Shown: in pieces, positions 17,705 to 26,636 of the stretch
How positions within the stretch are numbered: the stretch's first letter is position 1
How the letters are laid out: each line of letters begins with the position of its first letter
From: an uncultured Flavobacteriaceae bacterium
GTDB lineage: Bacteria; Bacteroidota; Bacteroidia; Flavobacteriales; Flavobacteriaceae
Assembly (NCBI GenBank): GCA_947503105.1
Contig: CANNCM010000004.1
Coordinates: forward strand, 62,001-126,000
Direction: 5' to 3'
Length of the DNA: 64,000 nt
Notes under the pieces: generated by a model
The model's database searches: none
Told to the model about the DNA's origin: nothing
What the model saw: the letters and a program-made list of their open reading frames with translations, nothing else
Program-made: the position numbers and the translations under genes

Positions 17705-19891
17705 ATGTCAACACTCCGCTTTCATGCACTAAAAACATCGATGAACAGAGCTCCAGTTCCAGTTAATGAAGATTTAAAACGTTCTTCAACATTTGGCTCC
17801 AATGTATTTGGAATAGCTGCTATGCGCAGTTCATTACCCAAGGCTACATTTAAGAATTTGAGTACAGCAATTGAGAAAAATCAAACTATAAATCGTGATA
17901 TCGCCGATCAAATAGCAACAGCTATGAAAGAGTGGGCCATGGCCAAAGGCGTAACCCACTATACGCATTGGTTTCAGCCACTCACTGGCGCTACCGCCGA
18001 AAAGCATGATGCCTTTTTTGAAACCATTGGACCTGGTGAGGCGATAGAACAGTTTGAAGGCAACCAGTTGGTACAGCAAGAACCTGACGCTTCTTCTTTT
18101 CCAAATGGAGGTATTCGAAATACATTTGAAGCCCGTGGCTATACAGCTTGGGATCCAACCTCGCCAGCTTTTATTTTTGGAACAACACTTTGTATTCCAA
18201 CAGTTTTTGTCGCATACACAGGAGAAGCTTTAGATTATAAAACGCCTTTGTTGCGTGCTCTAAATGCTGTTGATAATGCGGCAACTGCTGTAGCACGCTA
18301 TTTTGATAAAAATGTTAAGAAAGTTTCAGCTTCATTGGGTTGGGAACAAGAATATTTTTTAATTGATAAATCTCTTGCAGCGGCAAGACCCGATTTAGAA
18401 CTCACAGGTAGAACCCTTCTTGGGCATTCTTCTGCGAAAGGACAGCAACTGGATGATCATTATTTTGGAACCATACCATCGCGTGCTTTAAACTTTATGC
18501 GCGACTTGGAAAAAGAGTCTGTGCTTTTGGGTATCCCTGTAAAAACACGTCATAACGAAGTTGCTCCAAATCAATTTGAATTGGCACCAATCTATGAAGA
18601 AGCAAATCTAGCGGTCGATCATAACTCCTTAGTCATGGACTTGATGAAAAAAGTAGCTGAGCGTCACCACTTTAAAGTCTTATTTCATGAAAAGCCATTT
18701 GCAGGTGTCAATGGCTCTGGAAAGCATAACAATTGGAGTCTAAGCACCGATACTGGAGTCAATCTTTTGGCGCCTGGAAAAACACCAATGAGTAATTTGC
18801 AGTTCCTCACCTTTTTTATCAACACCATAAAAGCGGTCTGTGATAATGAAGAATTGTTACGTGCTTCAATCGCTTCGGCTAGCAACGATCATCGACTTGG
18901 TGCAAATGAAGCTCCACCTGCAATCATGTCTGTCTTTATTGGCGCACAGCTTACCAAAGTTTTGAGTGAATTGGAAGGGGTTACCAAAGGGAAATTATCA
19001 CCAAAAGAAAAAACAGATTTAAAACTCAATGTCGTTGGTAAAATTCCAGAAATACTCCTCGATAATACCGATAGAAACCGCACATCACCATTTGCTTTTA
19101 CTGGAAATAAATTTGAATTTCGTGCCGTTGGATCTACCGCCAATTGTGCCAATCCTATGACAGTTCTTAACACGATTGTAGCCAAACAACTTTTGGATTT
19201 TAAAGCAGAAGCAGATGTTTTGATTGATAAAAAAGGTCTCAAAAAAGATGAAGCTATTTTTAATGTCTTAAGAGAATACATCAAAACATCAAAATCAGTT
19301 TTGTTTGAAGGTAATGGATATGGAGAAGCCTGGCAAAACGAAGCTCAAAAACGCGGATTGAGTAACAACAAAAACACCCCCGAGGCCTTAAAGGTCAAGA
19401 TTGCACCAAAAACAGTAGCACTCTACGAAGATTTGGGTGTGATGAATAAAACCGAAATTGAAGCCCGCTATGAAATTGAAGTTGAAGAATATATCAATCG
19501 AATTCAAATTGAAGGACGAGTTCTTGGAGATGTCGCACGAAATCATATCATACCAACGGCGGTAAAATATCAAAACATACTTATCAATAATGTTCGTGGA
19601 TTAAAAGATATTTATGGGAATGATTTTAAAAAATATGCCAGTGAACAATTGATTTTAATTAAAGATATTTCAATCTATATCGAATCTATCAATTCTGGAG
19701 TAACAAAAATGACTAATGAACGTAAAAAAGCAAATGTTATAGAAGAATCCATCAAAAAAGCGGATGCTTATTGCAACAAAGTAAAACCCCTTTTTGACGA
19801 CATTCGCTATAATTGTGACAAGCTAGAATTGTTGATCGACGACGAACTTTGGCCACTGCCAAAATATAGAGAATTACTATTTACAAGGTAA
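17705..19891 (+). CDS. glnN: Glutamine synthetase type III
   Basis: This is a GSIII enzyme of 728 aa. Its N-terminal GSIII domain has THYTHWFQPLTGATAEKHDAF and FIFGTTLCIPT. The catalytic domain has GWEQEYFLID, RHNEVAPNQFELAPIYEEAN, HEKPFAGVNGSGKHNNWS and NRTSPFAFTGNKFEFRAVGS. A long C-terminal helical extension follows. GSIII is typical of Bacteroidota. A co-resident GSII is transcribed divergently, so ammonia assimilation here is redundant or differentially regulated. The start MSTLRFHALK fits the family better than the earlier in-frame codon at 17657. Confidence 0.96.
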   Translation: MSTLRFHALKTSMNRAPVPVNEDLKRSSTFGSNVFGIAAMRSSLPKATFKNLSTAIEKNQTINRDIADQIATAMKEWAMAKGVTHYTHWFQPLTGATAEKHDAFFETIGPGEAIEQFEGNQLVQQEPDASSFPNGGIRNTFEARGYTAWDPTSPAFIFGTTLCIPTVFVAYTGEALDYKTPLLRALNAVDNAATAVARYFDKNVKKVSASLGWEQEYFLIDKSLAAARPDLELTGRTLLGHSSAKGQQLDDHYFGTIPSRALNFMRDLEKESVLLGIPVKTRHNEVAPNQFELAPIYEEANLAVDHNSLVMDLMKKVAERHHFKVLFHEKPFAGVNGSGKHNNWSLSTDTGVNLLAPGKTPMSNLQFLTFFINTIKAVCDNEELLRASIASASNDHRLGANEAPPAIMSVFIGAQLTKVLSELEGVTKGKLSPKEKTDLKLNVVGKIPEILLDNTDRNRTSPFAFTGNKFEFRAVGSTANCANPMTVLNTIVAKQLLDFKAEADVLIDKKGLKKDEAIFNVLREYIKTSKSVLFEGNGYGEAWQNEAQKRGLSNNKNTPEALKVKIAPKTVALYEDLGVMNKTEIEARYEIEVEEYINRIQIEGRVLGDVARNHIIPTAVKYQNILINNVRGLKDIYGNDFKKYASEQLILIKDISIYIESINSGVTKMTNERKKANVIEESIKKADAYCNKVKPLFDDIRYNCDKLELLIDDELWPLPKYRELLFTR

Positions 19892-19914
19892 ACGCTGAAA
19901 ATTTTAGATACTTT

Positions 19915-19948
19915 TTGTTCCAAAACATCAAATACTATATTACATTTG
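19915..19948 (+). promoter_or_regulatory. Promoter of the purM-like gene
   Basis: TTG at 19915 and TACATTTG at 19941 are separated by 23 bp. This matches the Bacteroidota TTG/TAnnTTTG pair and ends 16 bp before the ATG. Confidence 0.5.
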
Positions 19949-19964
19949 TGATTCATAATTATTT

Positions 19965-21143
19965 ATGGGAAAAGAGGTAAGTCAAAGGTACGCACAACGT
20001 GGGGTTTCAGCATCAAAAACAGATGTTCATAACGCCATCAAAAATATAGATAAAGGATTGTTTCCTAAAGCATTCTGTAAAATTGTACCAGACCATTTGA
20101 CTCATGATGAAGCGTATTGTTTGGTAATGCATGCCGATGGAGCTGGTACCAAAAGCGCTTTGGCCTATGCCTATTGGAAAGAAACTGGAAACCTTTCTGT
20201 TTGGAAGGGTATTGCTCAAGATGCACTTATTATGAATATTGATGATTTGTTGTGTGTTGGTGCAACAGATGATATTATGTTATCTTCTACAATAGGCAGG
20301 AATAAAAACCTGATTCCAGGGGAAGTTATTTCAGCCATAATAAACGGTACAGAAGAACTTATTTCAGATTTGAAAACTCACGGCATAACCATACACTCAA
20401 CGGGTGGAGAAACTGCCGATGTTGGGGATTTGGTTCGAACCATAATTGTCGATTCTACAGTAACAGCACGCATGAAACGCAGTGCAGTGATCGATAATGC
20501 CAATATTCGTCCAGGCGATGTGATTGTAGGGTTGGCCTCTTTTGGCAAAGCTACTTACGAAAATCAATATAACGGCGGCATGGGAAGCAATGGATTGACC
20601 TCTGCTAGGCACGATGTTTTTCATAACGATATTGCAAAAAAATACCCCGAAACTTTTGATGCTGCTGTCCCCGAGGACTTAGTCTATTCTGGTCAGATTC
20701 AACTCACAGATGCTGTAGAAAATTCACCGATAGATGCTGGGCAACTTGTGCTTTCTCCAACACGGACTTATGCTCCAATTGTCAAAGCAATTCTAGATGC
20801 TTGTCCAAAAGCACATATTCATGGGATGGTGCATTGTAGTGGTGGCGCTCAAACTAAAATCCTTCATTTTATTGATGAATACCACATCATAAAAGACAAT
20901 ATGTTTGCTATCCCCCCTTTGTTTAAACTGATTCAAGAACAATCCAAAACAGATTGGAAAGAAATGTATCAGGTTTTCAATTGTGGGCATAGAATGGAAC
21001 TGTATGTTCAGCCAGAAATTGCAAAAGATATTATAGAAATTGCATCAACATTTGATGTCGATGCACAAATAATTGGTCGTGTAGAAGCCTCACCAACAAA
21101 AAAATTGACTATCAAAAGCGATTTCGGAACGTTTGAGTATTAG
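19965..21143 (+). CDS. purM: Phosphoribosylformylglycinamidine cyclo-ligase (AIR synthetase)
   Basis: PurM catalyses the ATP-dependent ring closure to aminoimidazole ribotide in purine synthesis. The 392-aa protein opens with YAQRGVSASKTDVHNAI and contains HADGAGTKSALAY, DALIMNIDDLLCVGA, HSTGGETADVGD and GLASFGKATYENQYNGGMGSN. It then has MVHCSGGAQTKIL near the C-terminus. This is the Bacteroidota AIR-synthase variant, somewhat longer than the 345-aa E. coli enzyme. It is a single gene between two promoter elements. Confidence 0.92.
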   Translation: MGKEVSQRYAQRGVSASKTDVHNAIKNIDKGLFPKAFCKIVPDHLTHDEAYCLVMHADGAGTKSALAYAYWKETGNLSVWKGIAQDALIMNIDDLLCVGATDDIMLSSTIGRNKNLIPGEVISAIINGTEELISDLKTHGITIHSTGGETADVGDLVRTIIVDSTVTARMKRSAVIDNANIRPGDVIVGLASFGKATYENQYNGGMGSNGLTSARHDVFHNDIAKKYPETFDAAVPEDLVYSGQIQLTDAVENSPIDAGQLVLSPTRTYAPIVKAILDACPKAHIHGMVHCSGGAQTKILHFIDEYHIIKDNMFAIPPLFKLIQEQSKTDWKEMYQVFNCGHRMELYVQPEIAKDIIEIASTFDVDAQIIGRVEASPTKKLTIKSDFGTFEY

Positions 21144-21172
21144 TTTTTAAGGCCAATATCATCTTAAAGTAT

Positions 21173-21180
21173 TATTTTTG
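21173..21180 (+). promoter_or_regulatory. -7 promoter element of prfA-pyrF
   Basis: TATTTTTG matches TAnnTTTG, 19 bp before the prfA ATG. Confidence 0.45.
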
Positions 21181-21199
21181 CTCACAATATTTATAATCC

Positions 21200-22276
21200 A
21201 TGTTAGAAAGAATTCAAATCATACAACAACGTTTCGATGAGGTCAGCGATCTCATTATTCAGCCAGATATTATTTCTGATCAAAAACGTTACGTTCAAAT
21301 CAACAAGGAATATAAAGACTTAAAAAAGATACTAGACAGGGGAGAAGTCTACAAATCACTTGTATCTAATATAGATGAAGCTCAAGAAATTATTGCAGAT
21401 GGTAGCGATGCAGAAATGGTTGAAATGGCCAAAATGCAACTCGATGAAGCCAAGTCTAAACTTCCAGAAATTGAAGAAGAAATAAAATTTCTTTTGATTC
21501 CAAAAGATCCTGAGGATGCAAAAAATATCGTTGTTGAAGTTCGTGCAGGAACAGGTGGAGATGAGGCAAGCATATTTGCAGGAGACCTTCACAGAATGTA
21601 CACGAAATATTGCGAATCAAAAGGGTGGAAAGTCGATGTTGTCGATTTTAATGAAGGGACTTCTGGCGGCTATAAAGAAATAATTTTTGAAGTCTCTGGT
21701 GCAGATGTCTATGGCACCATGAAATTTGAAGCCGGAGTGCACCGCGTACAACGTGTGCCTCAAACAGAAACACAAGGCAGAGTGCATACCAGTGCAGCTT
21801 CTGTTATTGTTTTGCCTGAAGCCGAAGAATTTGATATTGAGCTTGATATGACTGAGGTTAGAATTGAGAGAACAACGTCGACAGGGCCAGGAGGGCAGTC
21901 TGTAAATACAACCTATTCTGCCATTAAGCTTCACCACGAGCCAACAGGAATGATTGTAAGTTGTCAAGATCAAAAATCATCCCATAAAAATTTAGAAAAA
22001 GCATTGAAAGTTTTACGTTCTCGTCTCTATGAAATGGAATTGGCCAAAAAACAAGCGGCCGATTCTGAAAAACGAAAAAGTATGGTGTCTTCTGGAGATC
22101 GAAGTGCGAAAATTAGAACCTATAATTATCCGCAAGGGCGGGTTACAGATCACAGAATTGGATTAACGTTATATGATTTATCTAATATTATTAACGGCGA
22201 CATTCAAAAAATAATAGACGAATTGATGCTGGCCGAAAACACTGAAAAACTTAAAGCAGATTCAGACCAAATTTAA
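21200..22276 (+). CDS. prfA: Peptide chain release factor 1
   Basis: RF1 recognises UAA and UAG stop codons and triggers peptide release. The 358-aa protein has the N-terminal coiled-coil region and [18 protein letters not shown]. The catalytic GGQ is at residues 231-233 ([13 protein letters not shown]), followed by [19 protein letters not shown]. All are standard RF1 features. It is followed 5 bp later by pyrF. Confidence 0.97.
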   Translation: MLERIQIIQQRFDEVSDLIIQPDIISDQKRYVQINKEYKDLKKILDRGEVYKSLVSNIDEAQEIIADGSDAEMVEMAKMQLDEAKSKLPEIEEEIKFLLIPKDPEDAKNIVVEVRAGTGGDEASIFAGDLHRMYTKYCESKGWKVDVVDFNEGTSGGYKEIIFEVSGADVYGTMKFEAGVHRVQRVPQTETQGRVHTSAASVIVLPEAEEFDIELDMTEVRIERTTSTGPGGQSVNTTYSAIKLHHEPTGMIVSCQDQKSSHKNLEKALKVLRSRLYEMELAKKQAADSEKRKSMVSSGDRSAKIRTYNYPQGRVTDHRIGLTLYDLSNIINGDIQKIIDELMLAENTEKLKADSDQI

Positions 22277-22281
22277 ACAAG

Positions 22282-23100
22282 ATGAATACAGAGAAATTGG
22301 TATCAGAAATAAAAAGAAAACAATCATTTCTTTGTATCGGTTTGGATGTCGATTTGACTAAAATCCCCCAATATCTATTAAAAGGACCTTCACCAATTTT
22401 TGAATTCAATAAAGCAATCATAGATGCAACACATCATCTGTGTGTGGCCTACAAACCCAACATTGCTTTCTACGAGGCCTATGGCGAAGAGGGTTGGAAA
22501 GCCCTAAAACAAACCATTGAATATTTAAATGCCAACTACCCCGAAATTTTCACTATTGCCGATGCAAAACGTGGCGATATTGGAAATACGAGCAGCATGT
22601 ATGCCAAAGCATTTTTCGACGATTTAGGCTTCGATAGCATCACCACAGCGCCGTACATGGGAAAAGACTCGATTGAACCTTTTTTAGCTTTCGAAAATAA
22701 ACACACTATTTTACTTGCCCTAACATCAAATTCTGGAGCTTTTGATTTTCAAACTTTAGAATCGGACTCAAAACCCTTATATCAATCGGTTTTAGAAACC
22801 TCAAAAACATGGAATAATTCCAAAAATTTGATGTATGTTGTTGGAGCAACAAAACCCGAATTTTTTAAAGCCATAAGAAAAATTGTTCCAGATCATTTTT
22901 TGTTGGTGCCAGGCGTGGGGGCACAGGGCGGTAGTTTAGAAGAAGTTTGTAAATTTGGTCTAAATTCGAATATTGGCCTATTGGTTAACTCTTCGAGAGG
23001 AATAATATATGCTTCTAGCACCAAAGATTTTGCCCAACACGCAGCACGAAAAGCCAAAGAGTTACAACAGCAAATGAAAACAATTTTGCTTAATAATTAA
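22282..23100 (+). CDS. pyrF: Orotidine 5'-phosphate decarboxylase
   Basis: PyrF makes UMP from OMP in pyrimidine synthesis. At 272 aa with [19 protein letters not shown] it belongs to the type 1, subtype 2 enzymes. The Lys of DAKRGDIG is catalytic. [14 protein letters not shown] and VPGVGAQGG are further family landmarks. The 5-bp spacing implies co-transcription with prfA, an arrangement often seen in Flavobacteriaceae. Confidence 0.96.
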   Translation: MNTEKLVSEIKRKQSFLCIGLDVDLTKIPQYLLKGPSPIFEFNKAIIDATHHLCVAYKPNIAFYEAYGEEGWKALKQTIEYLNANYPEIFTIADAKRGDIGNTSSMYAKAFFDDLGFDSITTAPYMGKDSIEPFLAFENKHTILLALTSNSGAFDFQTLESDSKPLYQSVLETSKTWNNSKNLMYVVGATKPEFFKAIRKIVPDHFLLVPGVGAQGGSLEEVCKFGLNSNIGLLVNSSRGIIYASSTKDFAQHAARKAKELQQQMKTILLNN

Positions 23101-23154
23101 ACCTAAAATTTAACCTTAGCACGATATTTGTTACACAACTATAACAAATAACAA

Positions 23155-24297
23155 ATGATGCGTTTCAAATTTATCAAATTGATCCTTTTTTTTGGGGGAT
23201 TGCTTCTTTCTAGTTCAAGTTTTTCACAAGTCAAAATCTCCGAACTTCTTCAAGAATCAGATTATCACACTGAAACTTCCAAACAGAAATTATTCATGAT
23301 TGAGTTTTGGGCAACTTGGTGCGGACCATGTATTACAGTTTCTGATTATTTGGACGTCCTTCAAGAGCAGTATAAAAATGATTTGTATATTCTTTCACTT
23401 TCGGAGGAAACCCCAGAAACAGTAAAAAAGTTTTTGAACAAACGCCCAACACGTTTTGCCACTGCAATCGATTATGATGGAGAAACGTTTAAAAAATATG
23501 GTGTTAAGGATTTACCTTTTGCTGTGCTTTTGAATGCTAATGCGAACATAGTTTGGCAAGGTAACCCAGCGAATTTAAGCAACTATGATTTGGATCGGTT
23601 TTTGCGAAAATCATCAACTCGATTTGATGCGAGTCAACTTATAGAGCTGGAGGCGTATGAACTGGAAAGTGACACTCCACAAACTCTTGATGGAACTTAT
23701 AAAATTTCTGAATCGTCATCTGATATTAGTCCTGGAATTACAATTTTTAGAAATTCAAACTATATGAAAATTGAAGGAAGTCTAAAGTACATTCTTGGCT
23801 ATTTATTAAAGTCCTCTCCAAATCAAATTCTGCTCGAAAGCAGTCAAAATAAAATGTATATTTTAGAATTACAGTATCAGAAAAAACTCGAACAAGTTTC
23901 AAAAAAGATATTAAAAGTTTTAGGGTTGAAATTAAAGAAAACGACAAAAAAAGTAAATGCATTGGAGTTGAGTTGTTCTGGATGTAAGGAACAGTTTTGG
24001 GCCGAAAATCAAATTGATTGGGGTACAGATAGTCCTCAGTTTTTGGTTGATGATATTCAATTTTCTGCCGATAACAGTACGCTAGACGATTTTGTTTTTA
24101 AGCTTTCGACACTAACTGCAACGCCTGTTGTTGCCAACAGCGATTTGAAAGACGAATTTCAACAATTTGACTGGCAATTACACTATAAATTTTATGATTT
24201 AATGGTTGACGATCTTTTGTATAACTATGGTATTGCGGTGGAGAAAGTTCAACGTGAAGTTCCTTTTTATACTGTTACAAAAAAAGGATTAGAATAA
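23155..24297 (+). CDS. Exported thioredoxin-fold protein with extra C-terminal domain, 380 aa
   Basis: A signal peptide (about 1-25, ending FSQ) precedes a TlpA-like thioredoxin domain with EFWATWCGPC (C56, C59) and a cis-Pro in DLPFAVLL. After about residue 165 there is a second region of over 200 residues. It contains a lone CSGC pair (near 273-276) and ends with DDLLYNYGIAVEKVQREVPFYTVT. That tail resembles the DUF3738-type ending in which a redox or peptidase module is fused to a small alpha/beta domain, but this is only a visual resemblance. Start may be at either of two adjacent ATGs (23155 or 23158). Confidence 0.8.
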   Translation: MMRFKFIKLILFFGGLLLSSSSFSQVKISELLQESDYHTETSKQKLFMIEFWATWCGPCITVSDYLDVLQEQYKNDLYILSLSEETPETVKKFLNKRPTRFATAIDYDGETFKKYGVKDLPFAVLLNANANIVWQGNPANLSNYDLDRFLRKSSTRFDASQLIELEAYELESDTPQTLDGTYKISESSSDISPGITIFRNSNYMKIEGSLKYILGYLLKSSPNQILLESSQNKMYILELQYQKKLEQVSKKILKVLGLKLKKTTKKVNALELSCSGCKEQFWAENQIDWGTDSPQFLVDDIQFSADNSTLDDFVFKLSTLTATPVVANSDLKDEFQQFDWQLHYKFYDLMVDDLLYNYGIAVEKVQREVPFYTVTKKGLE

Positions 24298-24298
24298 A

Positions 24299-24326
24299 AA
24301 AAGGAGCGCCTTTCGGTGCTCCTTTT
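24299..24326 (+). terminator. Terminator after the thioredoxin-fold gene
   Basis: The stem AAAAGGAGCGCC pairs with GGTGCTCCTTTT (one G-U pair) around a TTTC loop, immediately after the stop at 24297. The symmetrical A/T ends could also serve the converging ompA-family gene (stop at 24371). Confidence 0.8.
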
Positions 24327-24370
24327 AATCGGGGAATTTGAGTGATTTGGGGGTTCTTTAAATCCCTTTT

Positions 24371-25477
24371 TTAGTTATTAATAACTCTAAATTCTGTTCT
24401 TCTGTTGCGCTTGTGCTCTCCTTCAGAACATTGTACACCATTTGAACAACGATTCACTAATCGAGTTTCACCAAAACCTCTTGCAGATAATCTACTTCTT
24501 GAAATTCCTTTAGAAACTAAATAATTGACTACAGCATTTGCACGTTGTTGCGATAAAGACATATTGTACGCATCATCTCCTCTAGAATCGGTATGTGACA
24601 TGATTTCAATATTCACGTTTTTAGAGCTCAGGATAGGCATCAATGTGTTGTCGATAATACGCTTAGATTCTGAAGTTAAACGCGCGCTAGCAAGTTCGTA
24701 AAAAATTGGAAGTACATTGGGGTCAAGTAATTTACAATCGACTTCTTCCCATGTCGTAATACCACCTTTAGATTTTAGGATTGTTCTCGTCACTGTTTGT
24801 GTTTTTGAAGGAACGGTTTGACTTACTGTTCTGGCAGGTTGATCTACAACTTGACGTGTAATGGTTTTGTAAACTGCAGGAATAATTTCTTCTGTGACGC
24901 GCGCAGGCGACTTAAGCACTTGCTTTTTGTACGTTCTTGTTCTTGCAGGTGCTGCTGGGCCTTTTGTTGTTGATGCCTCACTTGTTAATGTGGTTACAGT
25001 AACATCACGGTATTGTGCTGGACGCTCTACATAACACGCTACCACACAGTCTTCTTTATTGACAGACTGACAATTCTCCAGTTGTTTGTACTCCCAACCA
25101 GATGTTTTTGGATAGACTTCAAAAGATTGTGTTCTAGTACCAAATTGTGCTGGAACAACATTCAATTCTGAAGCGCCACCGCCAGTCGTGTAAGCAACAT
25201 CAACAGTTTCATAAACCGCTGGAACAAATGAATAACGCTTTGAAGCTTCTTTTACAAGTACACGTTCTTCGATGTTTTTGTATGTTGCTGGTACAACAGA
25301 TAACGTTTGATAAGACGGGTGTACTTGAATGCTTTCGGTGACAGTTTCAAATACATCTTTTGTAATACATTTTACGTAACATTTACCTGGATCCGGATTT
25401 GTAGGTAAATTTTGTGCTGTAACAAGTGTTGTGCTAAACAATGTCAAAAAAGTGTAGATTAATAATTTTTTCATCAT
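24371..25477 (-). CDS. OmpA-family outer membrane protein with valine/proline-rich repeats
   Basis: A 368-aa protein with a signal peptide (about 1-21, ending VTAQ). The middle (about 40-235) consists of degenerate repeats built on VPAxYxxVxxxVLVKxA, for example VVPATYKNIEERVLVK, FVPAVYETVDV, SPARVTEEIIPAVYKTITRQV and QPARTVSQTVP. The C-terminal OmpA domain (about 250-368) binds peptidoglycan, with SHTDSRGDDAYNMSLSQQRA and HKRNRRTEFRV. It probably links the outer membrane to the cell wall, while the repeat region has no known function to me. The leader contains a hairpin and a 60-bp motif found again near 33.9 kb. Confidence 0.9.
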   Translation of the reverse strand: MMKKLLIYTFLTLFSTTLVTAQNLPTNPDPGKCYVKCITKDVFETVTESIQVHPSYQTLSVVPATYKNIEERVLVKEASKRYSFVPAVYETVDVAYTTGGGASELNVVPAQFGTRTQSFEVYPKTSGWEYKQLENCQSVNKEDCVVACYVERPAQYRDVTVTTLTSEASTTKGPAAPARTRTYKKQVLKSPARVTEEIIPAVYKTITRQVVDQPARTVSQTVPSKTQTVTRTILKSKGGITTWEEVDCKLLDPNVLPIFYELASARLTSESKRIIDNTLMPILSSKNVNIEIMSHTDSRGDDAYNMSLSQQRANAVVNYLVSKGISRSRLSARGFGETRLVNRCSNGVQCSEGEHKRNRRTEFRVINN

Positions 25478-25518
25478 GATAAAATTTTGTAGGTTTTTAA
25501 TTAAATTTAATTGTTTTT

Positions 25519-25581
25519 GAAGTTTAAATAAAACTTCCCTACCGTTTTAGACACAACATTTTTTAAAAAGTCACATTTTTT
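25519..25581 (-). repeat. Non-coding two-copy motif in the ompA-family leader (copy A)
   Basis: Plus-strand order is GAAGTTTA, an ACTTCCCT-like block, TTTAGACACA at 25546, seven free bases, then TTAAAAAGTCACATTTTTT at 25563. The same blocks in the same order and with nearly the same spacing occur at 33850-33910. In this copy the minus strand also forms a GAAGTTT/AAACTTC hairpin. It lies 42 bp upstream of the OmpA-family start, so it could be a promoter or 5' leader element. Confidence 0.5.
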
Positions 25582-25591
25582 TTTGACTTTT
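25566..25591 (-). terminator. Hairpin between the 130-aa hypothetical gene and the ompA-family gene
   Basis: AAAAGTCA at 25566-25573 pairs with TGACTTTT at 25584-25591 across a T-rich loop. A second perfect palindrome, ATTTGAAAA and TTTTCAAAT around one A, abuts it at 25592-25610. On the minus strand the first hairpin is followed by T residues, so it may end transcription from the gene starting at 26070. Confidence 0.45.
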
Positions 25592-25677
25592 ATTTGAAAA
25601 ATTTTCAAATTATTATTTGATGAAAAAATAAATGATTGTTAACGAATTGATTACTAGTTAAGTATCAATAAAAAAAA

Positions 25678-26070
25678 CTATAAAGTTAGCATCCACTGTT
25701 TTTGTAATTTTTTGAATTTTTTTATCTCTTTTTTTAAAATCAATAAAAAATCCCGACCATTACTACTGCTTTGTTCTAGTCTTTTGCAGTTTTGGAATAG
25801 TCGATACGTTAACCATTCTAGTGTGTGAAGATGCAAGTGTTTTTTTTCAGAAAAAGAAGATTCTTCTGCTTTTATAAGTTCTGTTGATAACGAAATAGAC
25901 TGCTGTACAATATCGCCCGAAAAATAAATATTAGGATTTTCTTGCCCATTTTCGCAAAGTGGCGCAAGATCAGTACTCAAATAATCGGAGATGTGCTTGG
26001 AAAGTGTACCAATCTCCTGAGCTTTTTTGTAAATCGCCGAATTAAAATATGAACCTGCTTTATGAGACAT
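25678..26070 (-). CDS. Hypothetical helical protein, 130 aa
   Basis: A soluble, largely alpha-helical protein with no signal peptide. Four amphipathic helices can be traced (about 8-32, 50-68, 75-96 and 105-128), so a four-helix bundle is plausible. The C-terminal helix is very Lys-rich (KKEIKKFKKLQKQW). It is divergent from the Lrp-family regulator with 121 bp between the starts, so the regulator might control it. I do not recognise a named family. Confidence 0.6.
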   Translation of the reverse strand: MSHKAGSYFNSAIYKKAQEIGTLSKHISDYLSTDLAPLCENGQENPNIYFSGDIVQQSISLSTELIKAEESSFSEKKHLHLHTLEWLTYRLFQNCKRLEQSSSNGRDFLLILKKEIKKFKKLQKQWMLTL

Positions 26071-26191
26071 CGCTTTTTTTTGTATGATAGCGTAAAATTA
26101 CAAATGATGAAAGCATTAGTTATTTAAAAATTAATGTTAATACTAATTTTATATTAATTTTTTTACTATTTTTAACTCATTATATTAAAAA

Positions 26192-26632
26192 ATGAAATTA
26201 GATTCCATTCATTCCAAGATTTTAATTTTTTTGCAAAAAAATGCACGCATTTCTAATACAGAAATCGCGAAGCAAGTAGGGATTTCTTCTCCTGCAGTTT
26301 CCGAGCGCATCAAAAAAATGGAAGATATGGGCGTTATTTCTGGCTATTATGCAAAAGTTGATCATAATTTGTTAGGGTATGGACTTAGGGCGCTTATTAC
26401 GGTTCGTGCTTTTATGGGGCGATTGAAACCCTTTTTACACAAAATAGAATCCTACAATGAGGTTGTCAATTGTTACAGAATCACAGGAAACGAAAATATT
26501 GTTATGGAAGTTGTCTTTGAAAATCAACAACACTTGGAGAAATTTATAGACGAGCTCATTACTTATGGAGAGACAAAAACACAAATTATTCTTTCTAATG
26601 TGGTGACTCACAACCCCATCGATAAAGCCTAA
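26192..26632 (+). CDS. Lrp/AsnC-family transcriptional regulator
   Basis: A 146-aa regulator with an N-terminal winged HTH (NARISNTEIAKQVGISSPAVSERIKKME, about 16-45) followed by a RAM/effector-binding domain (VNCYRITGNENIVMEVVF). Lrp-family proteins respond to amino acids and form octamers. The ligand here is unknown. It is followed 4 bp later by a DUF1684 lipoprotein, probably in the same transcript. Confidence 0.93.
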   Translation: MKLDSIHSKILIFLQKNARISNTEIAKQVGISSPAVSERIKKMEDMGVISGYYAKVDHNLLGYGLRALITVRAFMGRLKPFLHKIESYNEVVNCYRITGNENIVMEVVFENQQHLEKFIDELITYGETKTQIILSNVVTHNPIDKA

Positions 26633-26636
26633 TTTC

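Noticed and set aside
18889-19284. Minus-strand frame of 131 codons
   Set aside because: It is a shadow of the type III glutamine synthetase gene with no recognisable content.
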